Below, in pieces: positions 32,501-47,600 of a stretch of 64,000 bases of DNA (position 1 is its first letter; each line of letters starts with the position of its first letter). The translations under genes were made by a program, and so were the position numbers. Below the pieces are notes generated by a model. The model was not told the DNA's origin, made no database searches, and saw nothing but the letters and a program-made list of their open reading frames with translations. Source of the DNA: Archegozetes longisetosus (taxonomy: Eukaryota; Arthropoda; Arachnida; Sarcoptiformes; Trhypochthoniidae); NCBI GenBank assembly GCA_018873245.2, contig JAEMBT020000005.1, forward strand, positions 6,186,001-6,250,000, read 5' to 3'.

Positions 32501-35500
32501 TTCTTATTCTATTAAAGATAAAAAAATTTACTTTGAAAATATATTAGAGCTCTAACTTATTCAAGATTCTATTAGGATTGGTTTAGTGGATTCAACTTGG
32601 ATTTTATATTTGCGACCTGTTATCTGTTTAAAAAAAATTCAAAACAAATACTCTTATTGCGCGATAAAGTAGCCATCAGTAACTAAATTATATTCAATCC
32701 CAAAAGACCCTCGAGTTGACTACTTAGTATGACAGTCATATGACGATAATGTCTATCTAGCTAAATATGAATCCCTATGTGTAAAAAACGTTTTCACGTC
32801 AAGTCAGCGCAGTCTACATACAAATAATTCGTTTTATTTAGAGAATGTCTTTGTTTTAAACAAGGATTTGAAGTATTGGCCGAAATAATTTACAAATTTG
32901 ACTCACGAATAGATAATTGAAAAAGATTAGGTTCCAGGTAAAATATGAGAAATTTTCAATAAGAGTCTGTTAGGACAAAACTTAATCTAAAGCAAAGTGA
33001 AAGAAAAGCTTAGTTTTATGATTAAGGCTGGTGCAATTAATGAATCGTAAATGAGCAAGAGCTTTTATGACATAGCATAAAAGAATATATTAGTTTGTTA
33101 TGATTAAATCATCATTGTTACGGTTGATTAGCGAGAATGACAGATAAAGGAAAAAAAGTTATTTTAAACGACATTTTGTTGCGATACCATTAATTGGCGT
33201 TGATATGAATGGTAAGAGTTAGAATAGCTGACTTTCAAGATCCATAAAACCGACTATACATCTCTTTGATTAAGACTTATTCATGTTAGTCATTAAAGCT
33301 TGTTTTCATCGATCAGGTATTTTCTTTGCTCTTCAGTTTGAGAGATGCATCCGTTATTAGAGCGTTTTCGTTATCTAACATCACTTATTTTTGATTGAAA
33401 AGGATGTTCAACACTTGACAATAAGTTTTAATTAGATTTGAGCTTATGGTTACAAAATTAATTTAGACAATCACCAAAAGATATCAAAATCAAATTAAGA
33501 AAACATATTTCATTTCAGCTTAAACTCATGTCATACGGTATATCAATGTGATGAACAATATTTGATCTTCAAATGATCTAATTTGTAGACCAATTTATTT
33601 TGACATGGAATTTAGTTTGTAAGTTGTTTTCCAATAAACTGATGCGAACACTTATGTATTCAAATAACAAGTTGTGATTCTACTGTTCAAATATACTGGC
33701 ATTAAATCAAGTGTAGTAAAAGGCATTATTTGTTCTTCTCATATTTTGCATTTTAAATGCAGAATTTGCTCAGATTTAACGTATTTGAAACTAATATGTG
33801 CTTGACTCCTAGATAATGCTTTAATATAAATGTGTTAGATTTTAGCTTATTTCTTGTCAAATCTATAAATTATTCCTCAAAATTAATTATTCTCTCCATT
33901 CATTTGCCAAACAATATTAGCCCATAAACCGTTGAGTGTTGTTCGAAAGAACAGCAAATGTTTTAAATGAACGGAATATTAGCAATTGAGTCCAATAATT
34001 TGGTATATCATAACTAAAGCTGGATCATTTAGAAATTCTTAGTGAGGAAGGAATGAGAGTAGGTTTAAGGTGGATAAGTGAGCAAGTTGATTGTCACGGA
34101 TGCCAAATATGCGTTTGGATTGGATTGGTTGGCATTTAGTTTTTGATTGCACTCTATGCTAGTTCTCTGTGTTATACTGGGAGTCTGTCTCAGCGGAATG
34201 TAAAGTGCACACTGATGTTACGTTACGTGACGAACATTATGCGGTCTCTACCATTGATAGCAACACTATTTCGTGATAATGTGTGACTTATGAACAAGTA
34301 TTTTTTTATATAAAATTTATCTCATATCAAAAAATATACTCTTTTTGTGATTCGACCGCCAATAAAACCCATTTGGATTCGATATTTCAATTGTCACTCG
34401 AGTGACTATTATTTGTTGCAACTTTGTTGGCGTTATCAGAAATCATTACTTGTAGGATGCATTGACTTCCTTTAAGTATTTAGTGACGTTTCGTCTTTGA
34501 TAGCACACATACAGACCCACACAGACCATACAGACATAGACACACAGATATATTACCTAACATAGAGTATACATGAAGCACACATAGACCATACATAAAG
34601 CACTCATAGAGCACACATGGGCACACATGTGCGCATTGTAATACATCTGCTGCACTAACATTAAGCTGAACCATTCAAACCATTCTACTCTACTTTGGAA
34701 AAAGTTCGATCTTTCACTCATTGGTCTGATATACCTATTGGCACTCAAATCATTTCACTAGAGTTTACTGCCTCAAGATATAGCTGTTCTCAAAAAACCG
34801 AAATTTTGAGCTCAAAATTATCTTCTTTACAATAATTATAGAAACGCCATTTCCTCGACTCAGAAAGATCTTAATTTGATGAGAAGTTAACTCTTACAAG
34901 AATTTAAATATTGTCATAATGCTGACCACTTGTTCAGTAGTATAGGATATCAGATACTTTTATAGCACACTTAGGCTCTGTTCGATTAGGTTATTCTTAC
35001 ACTATGGCTATGGCTTCTGCGCCAATCAATAATGCTGACTATTACTGACTGAAGTGACTGAAGATACTATGTTTTAGTGTATAATAGTAATGGAAAACAA
35101 TACTGAATAACTAACTACTGTTACTCCCTTCAAATCTCTATAATTAGCGCATTCCTAGACTTTGATTATTAGTTTAGAATATGCTCGAAGAGTGCTTATG
35201 CTTGAAAGAACAAAACTCTAATTTATGTACTCATTTAGTCATTGATATTTTATATTAAATCATAACTTTTACTTCTCGATAAACTAATCAATATAAGGCT
35301 CATGAATGTTTGTCAAATTTTAGAACTGTTCAAGTCTCTGCAGTTTTAACTAGAAGTTTACTCTATATCCGAGTCATTTCTAAAATCAATATTAAAGAGA
35401 CTTAAGCTTTTTACAAGTTGAGAAATAACAAATGACAGAGAGTTTAAAGCACCGCAGTTTTATATTTCTTTCAATTTGACAAATATGAGCCTAGTTTTGA

Positions 35501-37206
35501 ATGTGGCGTTGTAGCAGAAGTTTGACTCTTTTTTTTGGTTCAATCCAATCTACAATCAATTAGAATGTTGGTGGGTGATTTGACCAAACTTGAATTTGTT
35601 TGATTTGCAAGATTAAACCATTGTCACTTGACATCAATTACAAACAAGATTTGAATACCTTTAATGAGTAAATAACTAAGGCCGGTTTCATCAAGTCGTA
35701 ATGAATTTGTTTGACTTTGAGGAATTGAAGAATAGAATTGAAGATTTTAGAGTATTATTGACATTCTACAAGCTAATCCTGATTGAAGCTATTTTGAGTT
35801 TAAATTGCATATTGATTGATTTGAAGCGATATGAAGAATGAAACAGATTCTTATAAAAACTAGAAGAAACGCCAACATTAAACTAGTCAAACATAAGCAA
35901 ATTGTTATTATATACGTTGTACAAGCTTTGCGAATATATATATAATTCCTTTAGTTGAATGTACGACATCCCACTCGAAGCTCACAAAGTAAGCAACAAA
36001 TATTGATTTACTCAAGAGAAGGCTTAACAAATGATGAATTAAACATATACAATATATTTGAATAAGTTCGTTTTATATACCCTTCATTGCTTTGTATAAC
36101 AATTTTGATTAAACCAAATTTAAATGATATTTTACTAATCTTACCTCAATTTAAATGGTATTCTATTAATCTTTACTTCAATTGTATGCTACATTACAAC
36201 ATTATTTTCCAAAAATAACATAAAATCCTTCTTTAAATAATAAATCTATTCAATCAGACCAGTGATCAAATTTTCAGGATAATTACTTAAGCAGACAAAT
36301 GATGAACTTATCCGTCTGATCTTTGCCTTCAACTCATTTAAGAGTTTAAACTTTCTAAAACAAATCTATCGATCACTGAGAGTAAACTCTTGTTTTAACT
36401 TTGGTGCAAAGAGAATTTGACAAAAGGAGTCAGTAGAAAGTGATTGTTGGAGCTGGTAAAAATGAATTTTAACAAGAAACTGCTTATGTTTGTGTAGCTC
36501 ATAAAATAACATTTATGTTACTCTTAGTATAATGTGAATGAACAGACATGCATGAAGAGTATATGATGTGTGTAAGCAATCTGTTGAATAAAGACAAATT
36601 ATTATCATAATAATTGAAGCACTCGTTCATGGCATCATTCCTAAAAACAGAGATTTTGGAGAAACGCTATTTGAAAAAAATCCATTTCGAAAGCTTAGAC
36701 GTAAAAGCTGTGAAATAGGTTTTAGTTGTGCTGCAAATAACTGTTATTGCGGTCACCATTTGTTTTATATGGAGCAAAGTTTGAAGTAGATGAGTGACGT
36801 AAAGCAAGTCTAATAAGATTTGAGCTGAAAATAGTGATCATTTAACTGTGATTAATATTGGAAAGATACTCATTTAAGGCTGTGAAAACAGGTTGTAGCA
36901 ATAGGTCAGTTGATTAGATAGAAAGATATTGAAAATTTAAAGCCTGATCGATTTGAATAAATTGAATAAAGAATAAAGAATAAGGTGTATAAGGAATTTA
37001 GTTTTGCGCATAAGCGCGATTCACATTGGAGAAGAATTTATTCGTACAATAATAGGATATCGAGAAGATTGTAAATGTCTAACTATAGCAGAGTATAGTT
37101 CGCAAATACCTGCGTCAAAGCGTCAAATTCTATTTTTAGTTGTAATGCATATATATTTATCTATAAATTTATATAAATAGTGTTGAGCGCATTCTGTAAC
37201 AATATT
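29534..37206. other. 7.7-kb stretch without a recognisable gene
   Basis: No open frame with coding character or recognisable exon was found on either strand; the few frames of 60-66 codons have intron-like composition. It contains the CA-rich repeat at 34497-34640. A slightly less AT-rich block at about 34140-34230 could be an exon or control region but has no clean frame. It may include the SCYL2 3' region and RINT1 upstream control sequences. Confidence 0.45.
34497..34640. repeat. Imperfect CACACATAGACC-type repeat
   Basis: Repeated variants of CACACATAGACCATACA and GCACACAT across about 140 bp. The minus-strand open frames across it, rich in Cys, Val and Leu, are products of the repeat. 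Confidence 0.7.
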
Positions 37207-37383
37207 CTAGCGAGATACAGTTGCCAAGCAGATTATTAAAGGAATGTTCAAATGGCTTGTTTTCATAATTAGAATAGATGTGACAATTAGATAATTTGAG
37301 TCATCATAGCCGTTCACTAATGGTAATCGGGACAGACCATCGTTGGCTAGAGTAATGAACATTAACCATCTTTTAGCATTTGG
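37207..37383 (-). CDS. Candidate terminal exon of SCYL2
   Basis: An acceptor ACATTGCAG ends at 37384 and opens a 58-codon frame (PNAKRWLMFITLANDGLSRL and onward) closed by TAG at 37207. It would join in phase 0 to the last secure SCYL2 exon (donor after 38639) across a 1,255-bp intron. Only this frame is open after the acceptor, and GC is a little higher than around it. No similarity to known SCYL2 tails is certain. Confidence 0.35.
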   Translation of the reverse strand, partial: PNAKRWLMFITLANDGLSRLPLVNGYDDSNYLIVTSILIMKTSHLNIPLIICLATVSR

Positions 37384-38324
37384 CTGCAATGTTTGATGAG
37401 ACGAATAAGTTAAACTAATATCAGACTTTATATGCGCCAATAGACTAAGTTTTATTACTTAAAATACAGGTCATTCTAGTTAGATATTGAGCTTTCTATT
37501 CATGCCATATATAAAACGGCTATATTTTCAGCTGAATATTCCTAAAGAATTATTTAATGAGCAAAAGCTATATTAAACATTTGTAATGATAACATACGTA
37601 TGGACAAAAAGTGAATTAACAATATGAGGATAATTTGATAATAGGTAGAGAAATTGGTGTATTTTGATATGGTGACATGAGTCTAATGTGAGATATAATC
37701 GGTATGATGAATATTGAGATTGACACTATAATAGCGATGGATGCAGTGATGGAACTTCGTTTAGATATGTTCCGTATGTTCACTCATGTATCGGCAAGTG
37801 AAGACCAGGTCTTTTAGCTGACATTTCATACTATATATTCATTAAAATATTTATCCATGAGAGCCAAAATAAATAAGACTACGATCTAAGTGACAGCAGC
37901 ATAAAACAATTTTTGTTGGCTTCTTATCAAATTGACAGATAGACTTGAATTTGAAAAAGTTAGCCGTTTTTCCAAATAGAGCTAATGAGTCGAGAAGTTC
38001 AATGAAAATAAACTTTGAAATAGTGTTAACATTGGTGTAATCAACTAGTAGTTTATAATATATGGGAAGTTACAAGAATCAAATGAAACATGAGATAAAT
38101 AAATGATATGACATTGCATTAAGTTTTATGATTATTAGTTTATAATATAATTTTTATTATATATTGTGAGATGTGAACACATATTGCAAGGAAGATCCAC
38201 GTATTCATTATGACTTTGTTTTGAGCGAAAAATAATTACATAACCAATTTGCACGATTGTCCTCAATGTTTTGGTTGTTTTACTCTTGTCCTAATTTAAC
38301 ATTTACGTAACTATCCCTATGTTC

Positions 38325-38418
38325 GAGGCAGAGGGCAGGGCAGGAGAGGAACCAGAGAGCTAAGGGAGAGAGTATAGGGAGAGAACATAGGGAGAGTTTA
38401 CAATAGGGAGAGAGAATA
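38325..38418. repeat. Purine-rich ATAGGGAGAGA repeat
   Basis: Four or more imperfect units of ATAGGGAGAGA, preceded by a GGCAGGGCAGGAGAGG tract, downstream of the last secure SCYL2 exon on the minus strand. Confidence 0.7.
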
Positions 38419-38594
38419 CGCACTCCAGTTTCAAACTAATCTAATTAAGAAACTTCATTTTCCAAATAGTTGTTGCTATTGAGGAATAAAAAAAAAGTAA
38501 AATTAATCAGAGAGAGGCAGCGATTGCGGACAAATAAGAGACAATTAGTGAATCGTAAAGCAAACAAAATGTTTGGATATAGAAATGATGTTTT

Positions 38595-38627
38595 GAGAGA
38601 GGGAGGGAGAGAGAGAGAGAGAGAGAA
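38595..38627. repeat. (GA)n microsatellite
   Basis: About 33 bases of nearly pure GA, starting just beyond the donor of SCYL2 exon 14. On the SCYL2 strand it is a CT tract. Confidence 0.85.
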
Positions 38628-38638
38628 TAGAGACTAAC

Positions 38639-41600
38639 CACTCCTGATCCAAGAGTTTGCAGAAAATTGGCCGATGTGTTCTTTGAATGGTGAAAGCTTG
38701 TTGTGTTAAAGGTTGGCACTGCTGAATAGCGTCGGTTACTTGAGCGACCAGAAAGAAAAGAATCTAATCCTAGATTTGCAGTAAATGGCTGTCAGCCGAA
38801 GCGTAGCAAAAAAGGAAATGGAAAAGAATAAATCAAATTTTCGAATCAATATTAGCTACAAATATGCTATGATTACATTAAACATTTGAAAAGGTTTCGA
38901 GCAAAGGTTTTGTACCTTATGAGACGTTGACATGAATGAAAACCTTGGATCCTGAGGTCCAACGCTCGAATGACGTCTCATATGTAAATTGCTAGCGCTC
39001 GGCCCACGAGACAGTGAGAAAGACCCGGTCGGACTAGAAGGAGCAACAAGTATTCGCGGCGGTTGTATTGTATTATCCGAATGTCGTCTTCCTGGCAAAT
39101 TTGCTTGAACTCTTAATAGATTGGAATCAGGACTCGATGAAGCAGACGCTGAAGATGCGCGTCGAACCACATCATCCATACTGATAGAAGTTCGGCGTGA
39201 CTCCAATCTTAAAGAAGGTGGACGATGAGGATAGCCGATAGGTTGTTCTATGGTATGTTGCAGAGCTACCCTATCAAAGATAAACCATTGACAGTTAGAC
39301 TACATCTTATAGCAATTTATCATCTCTATATACTCAGCATCTGAAAGCACAGTCGCCTCTCGTTAGTGAACACCCTAATGCACTAGTAATCCGTTTATTA
39401 TAATAGGAGTTCACTACATCGGATATAGTTTACAGGATTTGCAGACCAAGTAATTTTTTAAAAAGACTACACTATGGTGAGTTGTTCACTATATCCGACT
39501 AGATGACAGGAAGACTGGACTGCACTTGGTGTTAGTTTACTTACTTCTCTTGAGAAGGCATTGATAGTTTTTCAAGTTTGAGCTTATTTCGTTGACTTTT
39601 AGCGACATGTTCTAACATTTCAGTTAATAATTCAATAAGACCAGTAAACTATATAAAATAGAGTTAGGTTATCTGAGTTAATCAAATTATAATTGAATCT
39701 TTATTTTGAAGGATTTTGTCTGTGTTGCACATTCTGAAAGAATTTATCGGATTAGTTGTGAGTTTAATGGGTTATATTATTTACAGAAAGAGTATTTTAT
39801 ATGAAACATACATAGTTTAGTGTATAGGGATATTATAGTATTTACAGTAGTTGTTTCTACAAACCTGATCTAATTTCAATGCGGGGCTGACGGCAGCAGG
39901 TATTAAGGTTGGCATAACTTTGGTTGCTAATAAATTAACAGTAAGTCCATAACGTTTATCTCCCAACATGTGCTTATACATTCCTATAAGAGTAAGCCAC
40001 AAATACTGTTACATCAATATATTTCTCCAAGAGACACTAATGGGATTTTTGTCACTAAATTAAACCAATATTGGACAACAAATTCTTATTTAACAAATTG
40101 TTATATAATGTCTGCAAGAAATCAGCTCGATTTACTCTGTTTGGGCTATGCGTGTAGAAAGCCATTCAGTGTTATGAAATTCTAATTTACATATTATACA
40201 TACTTGTAGTCCAAAATGATATATTTTGTTACACAAGCCTAGACTTAATAAAATCAAATATAGTCAAAGGGAAACAGTCAAGTCTATCTAACTTTCACAT
40301 GTAGTTAAGTGATTTCTAAAGAATCGACAACAGTTAAGCCATCATTTCCTATAGGATTATTATATTAGTTTTAAAAGCAACTTAAATGTATTCTCAAATT
40401 GAACTAGTTTCACTGTGCATGAATTAGCTTCAGTATAAGATTCGCACTTACTTATAACAGGCATCAAAATATATGGGTCTTGTAATTTTGCTTTTGACAA
40501 CATTGGCAGCACATCATCAAGAATTTCAGTTTTCTCAAGATTGTCGATCACCCTTTCAATGCAGGCCAATGCGTTTGCCTGCACCTGAAGCAAAGATTCA
40601 TCCTGATCATCAGAGCGATGTTCGCGTCATTGGAAATGAAGGTTCCAAAATAGAAACAATGGACCCATGAGATTACCAGAAGAAAGCGGTACACATCAGC
40701 AAAATATCAGCAAAATAGACAAAGTAGGGCATCAAACGTGAAGTAATCATACGGCAAACGTACAATCCAAGCAGTAATACCAATTCATGAAAAATAAAGC
40801 ATGCTTTTAGAAATTACCAAATTTTCTACTTTTTCAAGTGGTTCTTTAATAATTGATTGTTTCAAGCATTTTGTTCATTCATTCAAATGAAGGTTTAGTA
40901 GCAAAATTATGTTGAAGAGCAATGCGAATCTTTCCTCTCATTAAGGAAGTAATAGGTTTCTCAAGACTTCAAGCTTAGTTCATAAAATATGTCATATTTA
41001 CATTTAGAGAGTTTCTTCAGTAGTATTATTGTCTTCCTAACAATTGTTTGACTCTACTTATCCACCGAAAGATCGGTAGTAATAATTCTAGAAGTAAAGT
41101 ACTTGATATACATGAAAATAAGATCTAACTGTTAGGTAATTAGGAAAAATTATACTGAGAAGTGATCCCAAGTTTACAACTATTAGAGATAATGTTGATC
41201 TGTTAAATAATTAGCCAATAAACTTAGAATTTAGAAAATGCTCTTCAATCTCAGTTTTGTTTGAAGAAGAAAGATTTTGTCTAATCGTTTTTGAAAATAG
41301 CTCTTAGAACTAATTGCTTACATTCGACTCTAACTCGACTTATCAATTGAATAACTTTATATTGACACATTAGTCGCTGTGCTTAGTACATTTTTGAGCA
41401 GTTTTACATGTTAATTATATGAAAACTAGAAAGTTGTTTTGATAACTAAAGCTATTTGTCATAAAAATGATAGGTTGGGTTACACAAAGTTATATTTAGT
41501 TGAGTAAGGTTCTAAATCAACCTGTTAAGAGTACAGGTAGAATGAAATGGTTGCGATTGTTGATATTACTAAATGAAAGGCAACGAATGCGTTGTAAAGG

Positions 41601-44600
41601 CAATCGAAAAGAGGAATAGTACAATAGGAACATTCTTAAGGACTGAGAATGCAATAAACTAAGATAAAACATATAAGACCAGTGAGTGAATTGTAGAGGA
41701 AATATAAAAAGACGCCTTCAATATAAAGTTAAATGAGAGGCAGGGTCAATACAAGCATTAAGTGGATGGGCTTGATTAATTTGGCACTTTACTTAATGTA
41801 AACGTCGATTAAAATACCTTAACACCAGAATTATTCTCGAAGATTTGCTTGGTTTTAGGCAAAACCATTTTTCTGATTGTTGCCTCATCCAAATGATCAA
41901 TGACTTGAGCCACTGCTGATAATGCTGCGCACTATTAATGTAACATCATAAAACAATTTCAATTAAACACTTTTTACATTTAATTTCACATTACAAAATA
42001 AAACTAGATTCAAAAGTATATCCTATTCGTAAGTTCATCATTAATAAACTTGAAGCGTAACAATATCTGACATTGACTTCAATTTGAAGATACGTTTAGC
42101 ATATCTTAATAAAAAATTGTAGTATTCAGTTAGATCGATACGCATAATTCTGTAGCTGTAGACATGTCCCCAAATTGAATGTGGAGTAAAATTAAAGTTT
42201 TTGAATTGCTTGAACACTCATTAAATGCACACTTACTCTCGAGCAGCTGTTATGGAAATTTTCAATACTAACATCAAACTATTAATTCCTCTCTTAATTA
42301 GAAACTATTAGAACTTGAGTGCTACTGAAGACTCTATTAAATTGGTTGAATGGTTTGAATCTACCAAAATTGAACTAAAGGTCTAAAGAAGAATTTTTGT
42401 CTATTAAATAAGTAATAATAACATGTAATGTAATGTATTTATCAATAATATAAATCTTGTGAATATTGTGCAAATAAAAAATGAGCTCAAATAAAGAATT
42501 CAAGTATTATGCAATAATAAGTTGGATAAGGCTTTATTTGTATTCATAAATCCCTTCAGCGATTGAATAATTCACAAGCACTACATCTTAGATTTATGAA
42601 ACTTAAATTTTAAATGCGGTTTTGTATCGATTTATACTTGAAATCAAGTTTAGTGGAGAACATACTTAGTAAGGCTGAGATTTTTGACAAAATCGTTAAA
42701 ATACTGGAAAAGGCAGACTTTAGTCTCGCGGCTCACCTGAATTTGAGGTGTAGTAGAATCGAATGCATTGTACAACATGGGTAAGACATCAGTTTTTAAG
42801 TCGCTTTTAGCTGTTTTCCCAATCAATACATCAATGTTTTCCAACAGAGTTACTGTGGCCTAAAGAAAGAAAAGGTAAACTTAGAAAATGTGACTGTTGT
42901 TGAATTTCGGATAAGCCTTCACTGAAATAACATTCATCTATCAAAGATTGAAAAGTATGGCACTTGATTCGTGCCACTGATACTAACGGCAAACAAATAA
43001 ACATTTATACAAACCTGAACTGACTTTGGCATAAGAAAAATGTTGCGTATGAAAGGAAGTATTATGTCCTGATACTCTTCAGTTGAAGATTCTTCGATCA
43101 TATATATGATGGGCTGCAGCGCTGCTGCTAAAACCTCTGGACTTTGTAGTTCAGGCTCCATCGACGGCAATATGTGTTGCCACCACATTTTCTTAAGTAA
43201 CAAATGCAACAAATATAGAAATAACTTATATGCAAACTAAAAGCTAATTTGTTCCAGCTAAATATCAAGCTGAATGTGTCTGGATCAATAGAGCATATAA
43301 TATATTGTTTTTGAACTACCTTTGGTATGCTCGGCAGCGCGCCCTTCAAGTTATGATAAAAGTTTGACTTATGTGTGGAATCTTTCATTTGGATCACATC
43401 TAGATATTGAAGAGCGTGAACACCAGAGTCCATGAAATATTTGATCTGCAATAATAAAAATCTTTACTATAGTTTAGATACTTGTGGAACATTAGAGACT
43501 CTCTTTTTATTGCATTGATCGCTCATAATATCTAGGTTACGAACTCATATATCTTTTGTCGTTTTTTTCATACAATCACTAATGAACAATAAAGAAATAC
43601 TGAAAAATATCTATTAAGGAATAAAAATAACCCAATTTCTGTACATCATAGATAAAATTTAGAATTTTTTAGAATATGATTACATATTCTTGCTTTTAGA
43701 CAAATTATTTTACGCGTGTGTGCAAAATTTATGCGTATTTTTACAGTATATACATTGAAAAATATTGAATTGAATGAAAGATTAAAAGCTTAGATTATCA
43801 TAGAAAACAAGATTTACACAGAAAATGATCAAATTCAATGTGAAGGAAAGGAATTTTGATATAAATATTACGGTTTGGTATCAAATGAATTGAGTGTTTC
43901 GCTCATAAAGGCTTCTAACTCTTCGTTTAAATTTTCAGAATGAGATTTGACGAATTTTACTAGAATGAATATAATCAAATTCAGTTTAGATTTGATATTC
44001 TCTAGATCTAAACTTATGAGTTGTTGAGCAAAAATGAAATCTCAATTGAGTATTATTGAATTTTTGAATTATATATCCAATCCAACGAGTCAAACAAGGT
44101 TTTAAAATAACTTCTTACATATCAATGTTCAATGAGGTGTTGAACAATGAAAGTAGAATAGTCAAATAGAAGTATCTTCCTTATTTGAAACAAATTATTC
44201 TATGATATTACAAATCATGATTCTGTTTATATAAATGGTCTGCTTTGCTTGTTCTAACATTACCTCAAATATTATCAGAGAATGTATTGTTCAAAGCTTA
44301 CATGCTAACAAAAAGATATAGAATATTAGCAAAATGGAAGCCTTTCAAGTTATACAAACTTAAGAATAGCATGAAGGGTAGCCTCTGAAAGTATTCTTGG
44401 TTTTCGAGTAGAAGCATTACTGTAAACATTAGGTTTCCTTAACTATTGTATAAGAATACTAAAAGCAAATTGGATTCGAACAAGCAGTCCTTACAATAGT
44501 AGAGCTAGAATAACTTACTCTGTATAGTTACTATTAATATATTATATTGATTGAGTACAAAATTCAACTTGAAAAAAGTCAACAATCAACAGCTAGCTAA

Positions 44601-47600
44601 GTTATAATAACTGACTTTTCTCTAAAGAAAGTAGTGCTCAAGACTTCATTAAAGTGTGTCACTTGTTTTATTAACTCAACTCCTTTTAATTTATGCGCCT
44701 ATTGAGAGTTGAACAGTGACTAAATCGCCGCTCAATTTAGCTCGATTTCCAAGTCTAAATTCCCATATCATTTAGGATGAGCCAAAACTGAATTAATTAT
44801 TCAAACAAATTTGTCGCTATCGGGTTAGATATTATGTATTAATAGACAAAAAACAATATTGAACTTCATCTAATGATTTGTTGTAAATACTTAATGGGAG
44901 ACTATGACTGAAAAAGATACATATCTAATGTAACTTGCGATACATTAAAAACAAAGTAATGCATTATTCAACACGAAAGTCAAATATTTATTATAGTTTG
45001 ATTTATAATGCTAGACAATCTAAGAATCTATCATAGTTTGGGTATGGAGTATCCAGCCATCACAGAGAGTACTTCCAAATTAATCGTCAGAATCGCAGCA
45101 ACCGGTCTAGTTGATTCCTACCTATATCCCCATGTATTTATACATTAATTTAGTTCATTTGACTGTTTGCGATGCAATTAGACTTACTGGTTACCACTCA
45201 AAATGTATATATGAGATAAAGTAACCTACTTCAAATAATTTCATTGCGAAGAGAGACTTACATATCGACAAACCTAACTCTGTCGAAAATTTTTCCATCT
45301 ATCAATCTTGATTATTATCAATCTAGTATTATTAATCTCGAAGTTGTTGTCAATACATTCTTTGATTGATCATCCAATTTGTATAAGAATTGGAATCAGA
45401 GTTTAACGATAATAGCTTTTTATTACTTTAGTTCTATGGGGTAGTCAACAATTTACGTACTGAACTATTTTAATTTTGATTTAATAGAATTCATTAATAG
45501 TGGATATAGGATAAACTTAACAGATACAAAAATATATAAATAAGGGTAGGAGATCAATTTTTACAAACTTTAATTCGTAAACTATTTATTTCGCAATTAA
45601 CACTAAGTCAAATAAGTTTTGTGTAGCTGAATAGATTTGAGATTCCAATTTGAATTGTTGATAATTACTTCGTATTACAATTGGGAGTAGCTGCTCGTCT
45701 AAGAGAGTTTAATTCAGATTCATTCTAACTTAATTGCAGTGCCTACGCACACTACATTGTTATAACACAAAATACAAAGTCTAAGTATCTTTTATGTCTA
45801 ATGTTAAAAATATCGATAGGATTGTCAAAATAAATCTGAATCGTATCAAAACAGAATTGGTGAAAATATAGGAAAGCCTTATTGAAGGTTAAAAAGTAAG
45901 TTTAGAGGCGTTGATTCTATTTTTTAAGTGTTGCTGAACTGGCCTGATCAGGTTACATAAAAGCCGGACTTTGAGAGCGCATACTTTAGACATAATAATA
46001 ATAAACATAACACTAAAATAGTTCAAAACTCTCCTCTTAATAGTATACTAACACATAAGAATACTCAATAAAGGCACGAATTACAAGTTTCTGCCATAAA
46101 ACATGGTTTGTTAAGTTACTGTCTTCCAGAGTCAAAGTAAATGTTTCAAAAATTCCAAACGTGAGCTCACATAAAATTATTACACCAAACAACATGAATA
46201 GCTTATCAATGAATCTTACCATGGAAAAGTTTTGTGAATTAGGTCTTCTTCGCGGGTCAATCTCAAGAAGTCCTTGAAGTGGTTCTTGGAGATGATGTGG
46301 TATGTGATCCAGTATTTGATGGGTATGATTCTCGAGCTAATGAATAAGAATAGCAGAGGAAAGTGAGAATTTGGGTCTAACTTACTAGTTATTATTATTG
46401 TAAGTGAGTTTACATAAGTGTAAGTATGGCTAACTTAGTTGTTATTGTAACAAAATAGCTTTGGCAAACATGGAAGCAAGGCTTGGAATAAGAAAATATC
46501 AGCCTCATTCTATGCAAAAAAGCTTCAGGTGCTTTTAGGGTCTTAGATCTAATTTTTTGCACACACTTTTCAAGCGTCATACCACTATGTATTGTAAATA
46601 ATAAATAAAACATTTATCATAAAGACATCTATAGATGCAAGGTATGAAAGGATAAATAATTATGCTTTTAGCATAATTTGGCTGGTTTCGCAAATTTTGC
46701 TCAAAGAAAAGCATTAAAATTTTATACAGACGTGTCGTCATAAAAAGCATAGTTATACGAAAATCAAAGGCGTAATTATTTATCTTTACACACAAGTATG
46801 CATAATAAACCGCTAAATAAGAGCCAACTAACAATATGAGGTGGAGAGTAATGGGATGAAAAAATATTTAAAACATTAAAAGCCCATCTGTTTAAACTTG
46901 GATTAATCAATCATTAGTGTATATGGAGTAAAAGCTTGATTCCCAAAAGTATGAAAAAGAGTTTTCACACTATAATAAAAAAAACTGAACAATCTCAATT
47001 GAGATCATAAAAGAAGAAAAATCATTACTTCACATTTACAAGATTTAAAGCTTATGCTAGAAAGGCAAAATTTAATTAATTTCAATCAGTCTTATTCGAG
47101 TAAAATATAGGAAACGTGCTGAAGAAGTAAATCTAATAGAAATTCTCAAATGTATTCAAGCCTAATATCAACATCAATTAAGATTGACTCCTATCAACAC
47201 AAGTATTAAAAATTGACTCCAATTCAAATACCAAAAGATTTTGTACGAAACTAGCTTTGAGGAAGTCATTATAAGTTGTTCTTAATTAACAGATAGAATT
47301 AGATGTTTAATATGCACACAAATTCGTGAATTTCTTACGAAAATATACTAAAATGAATGCAATTTCGCTCAGTAAACTATAAGAAAGTATAGAAAATTAG
47401 AAACATTTTCAAATGTCTTAAGGATAGCAAAACAAAGAATCGAAGTGAAAGAATAAAATATGTAAAGTCTAAATATATGGTTCAACGTTATATTGCGATT
47501 TCAAGACTAAAGTAGCTTAACGTGAATAGCGGATTGAAATATAAAATTCTTGCTGAAAATACTGCTAAATCTTTTAGTATTTGAGAAGAACTGAGTTTCA

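Noticed and set aside
34480..34748. Cys-rich minus-strand frames that resemble a small secreted protein
   Set aside because: They are translations of an imperfect CA-rich repeat.
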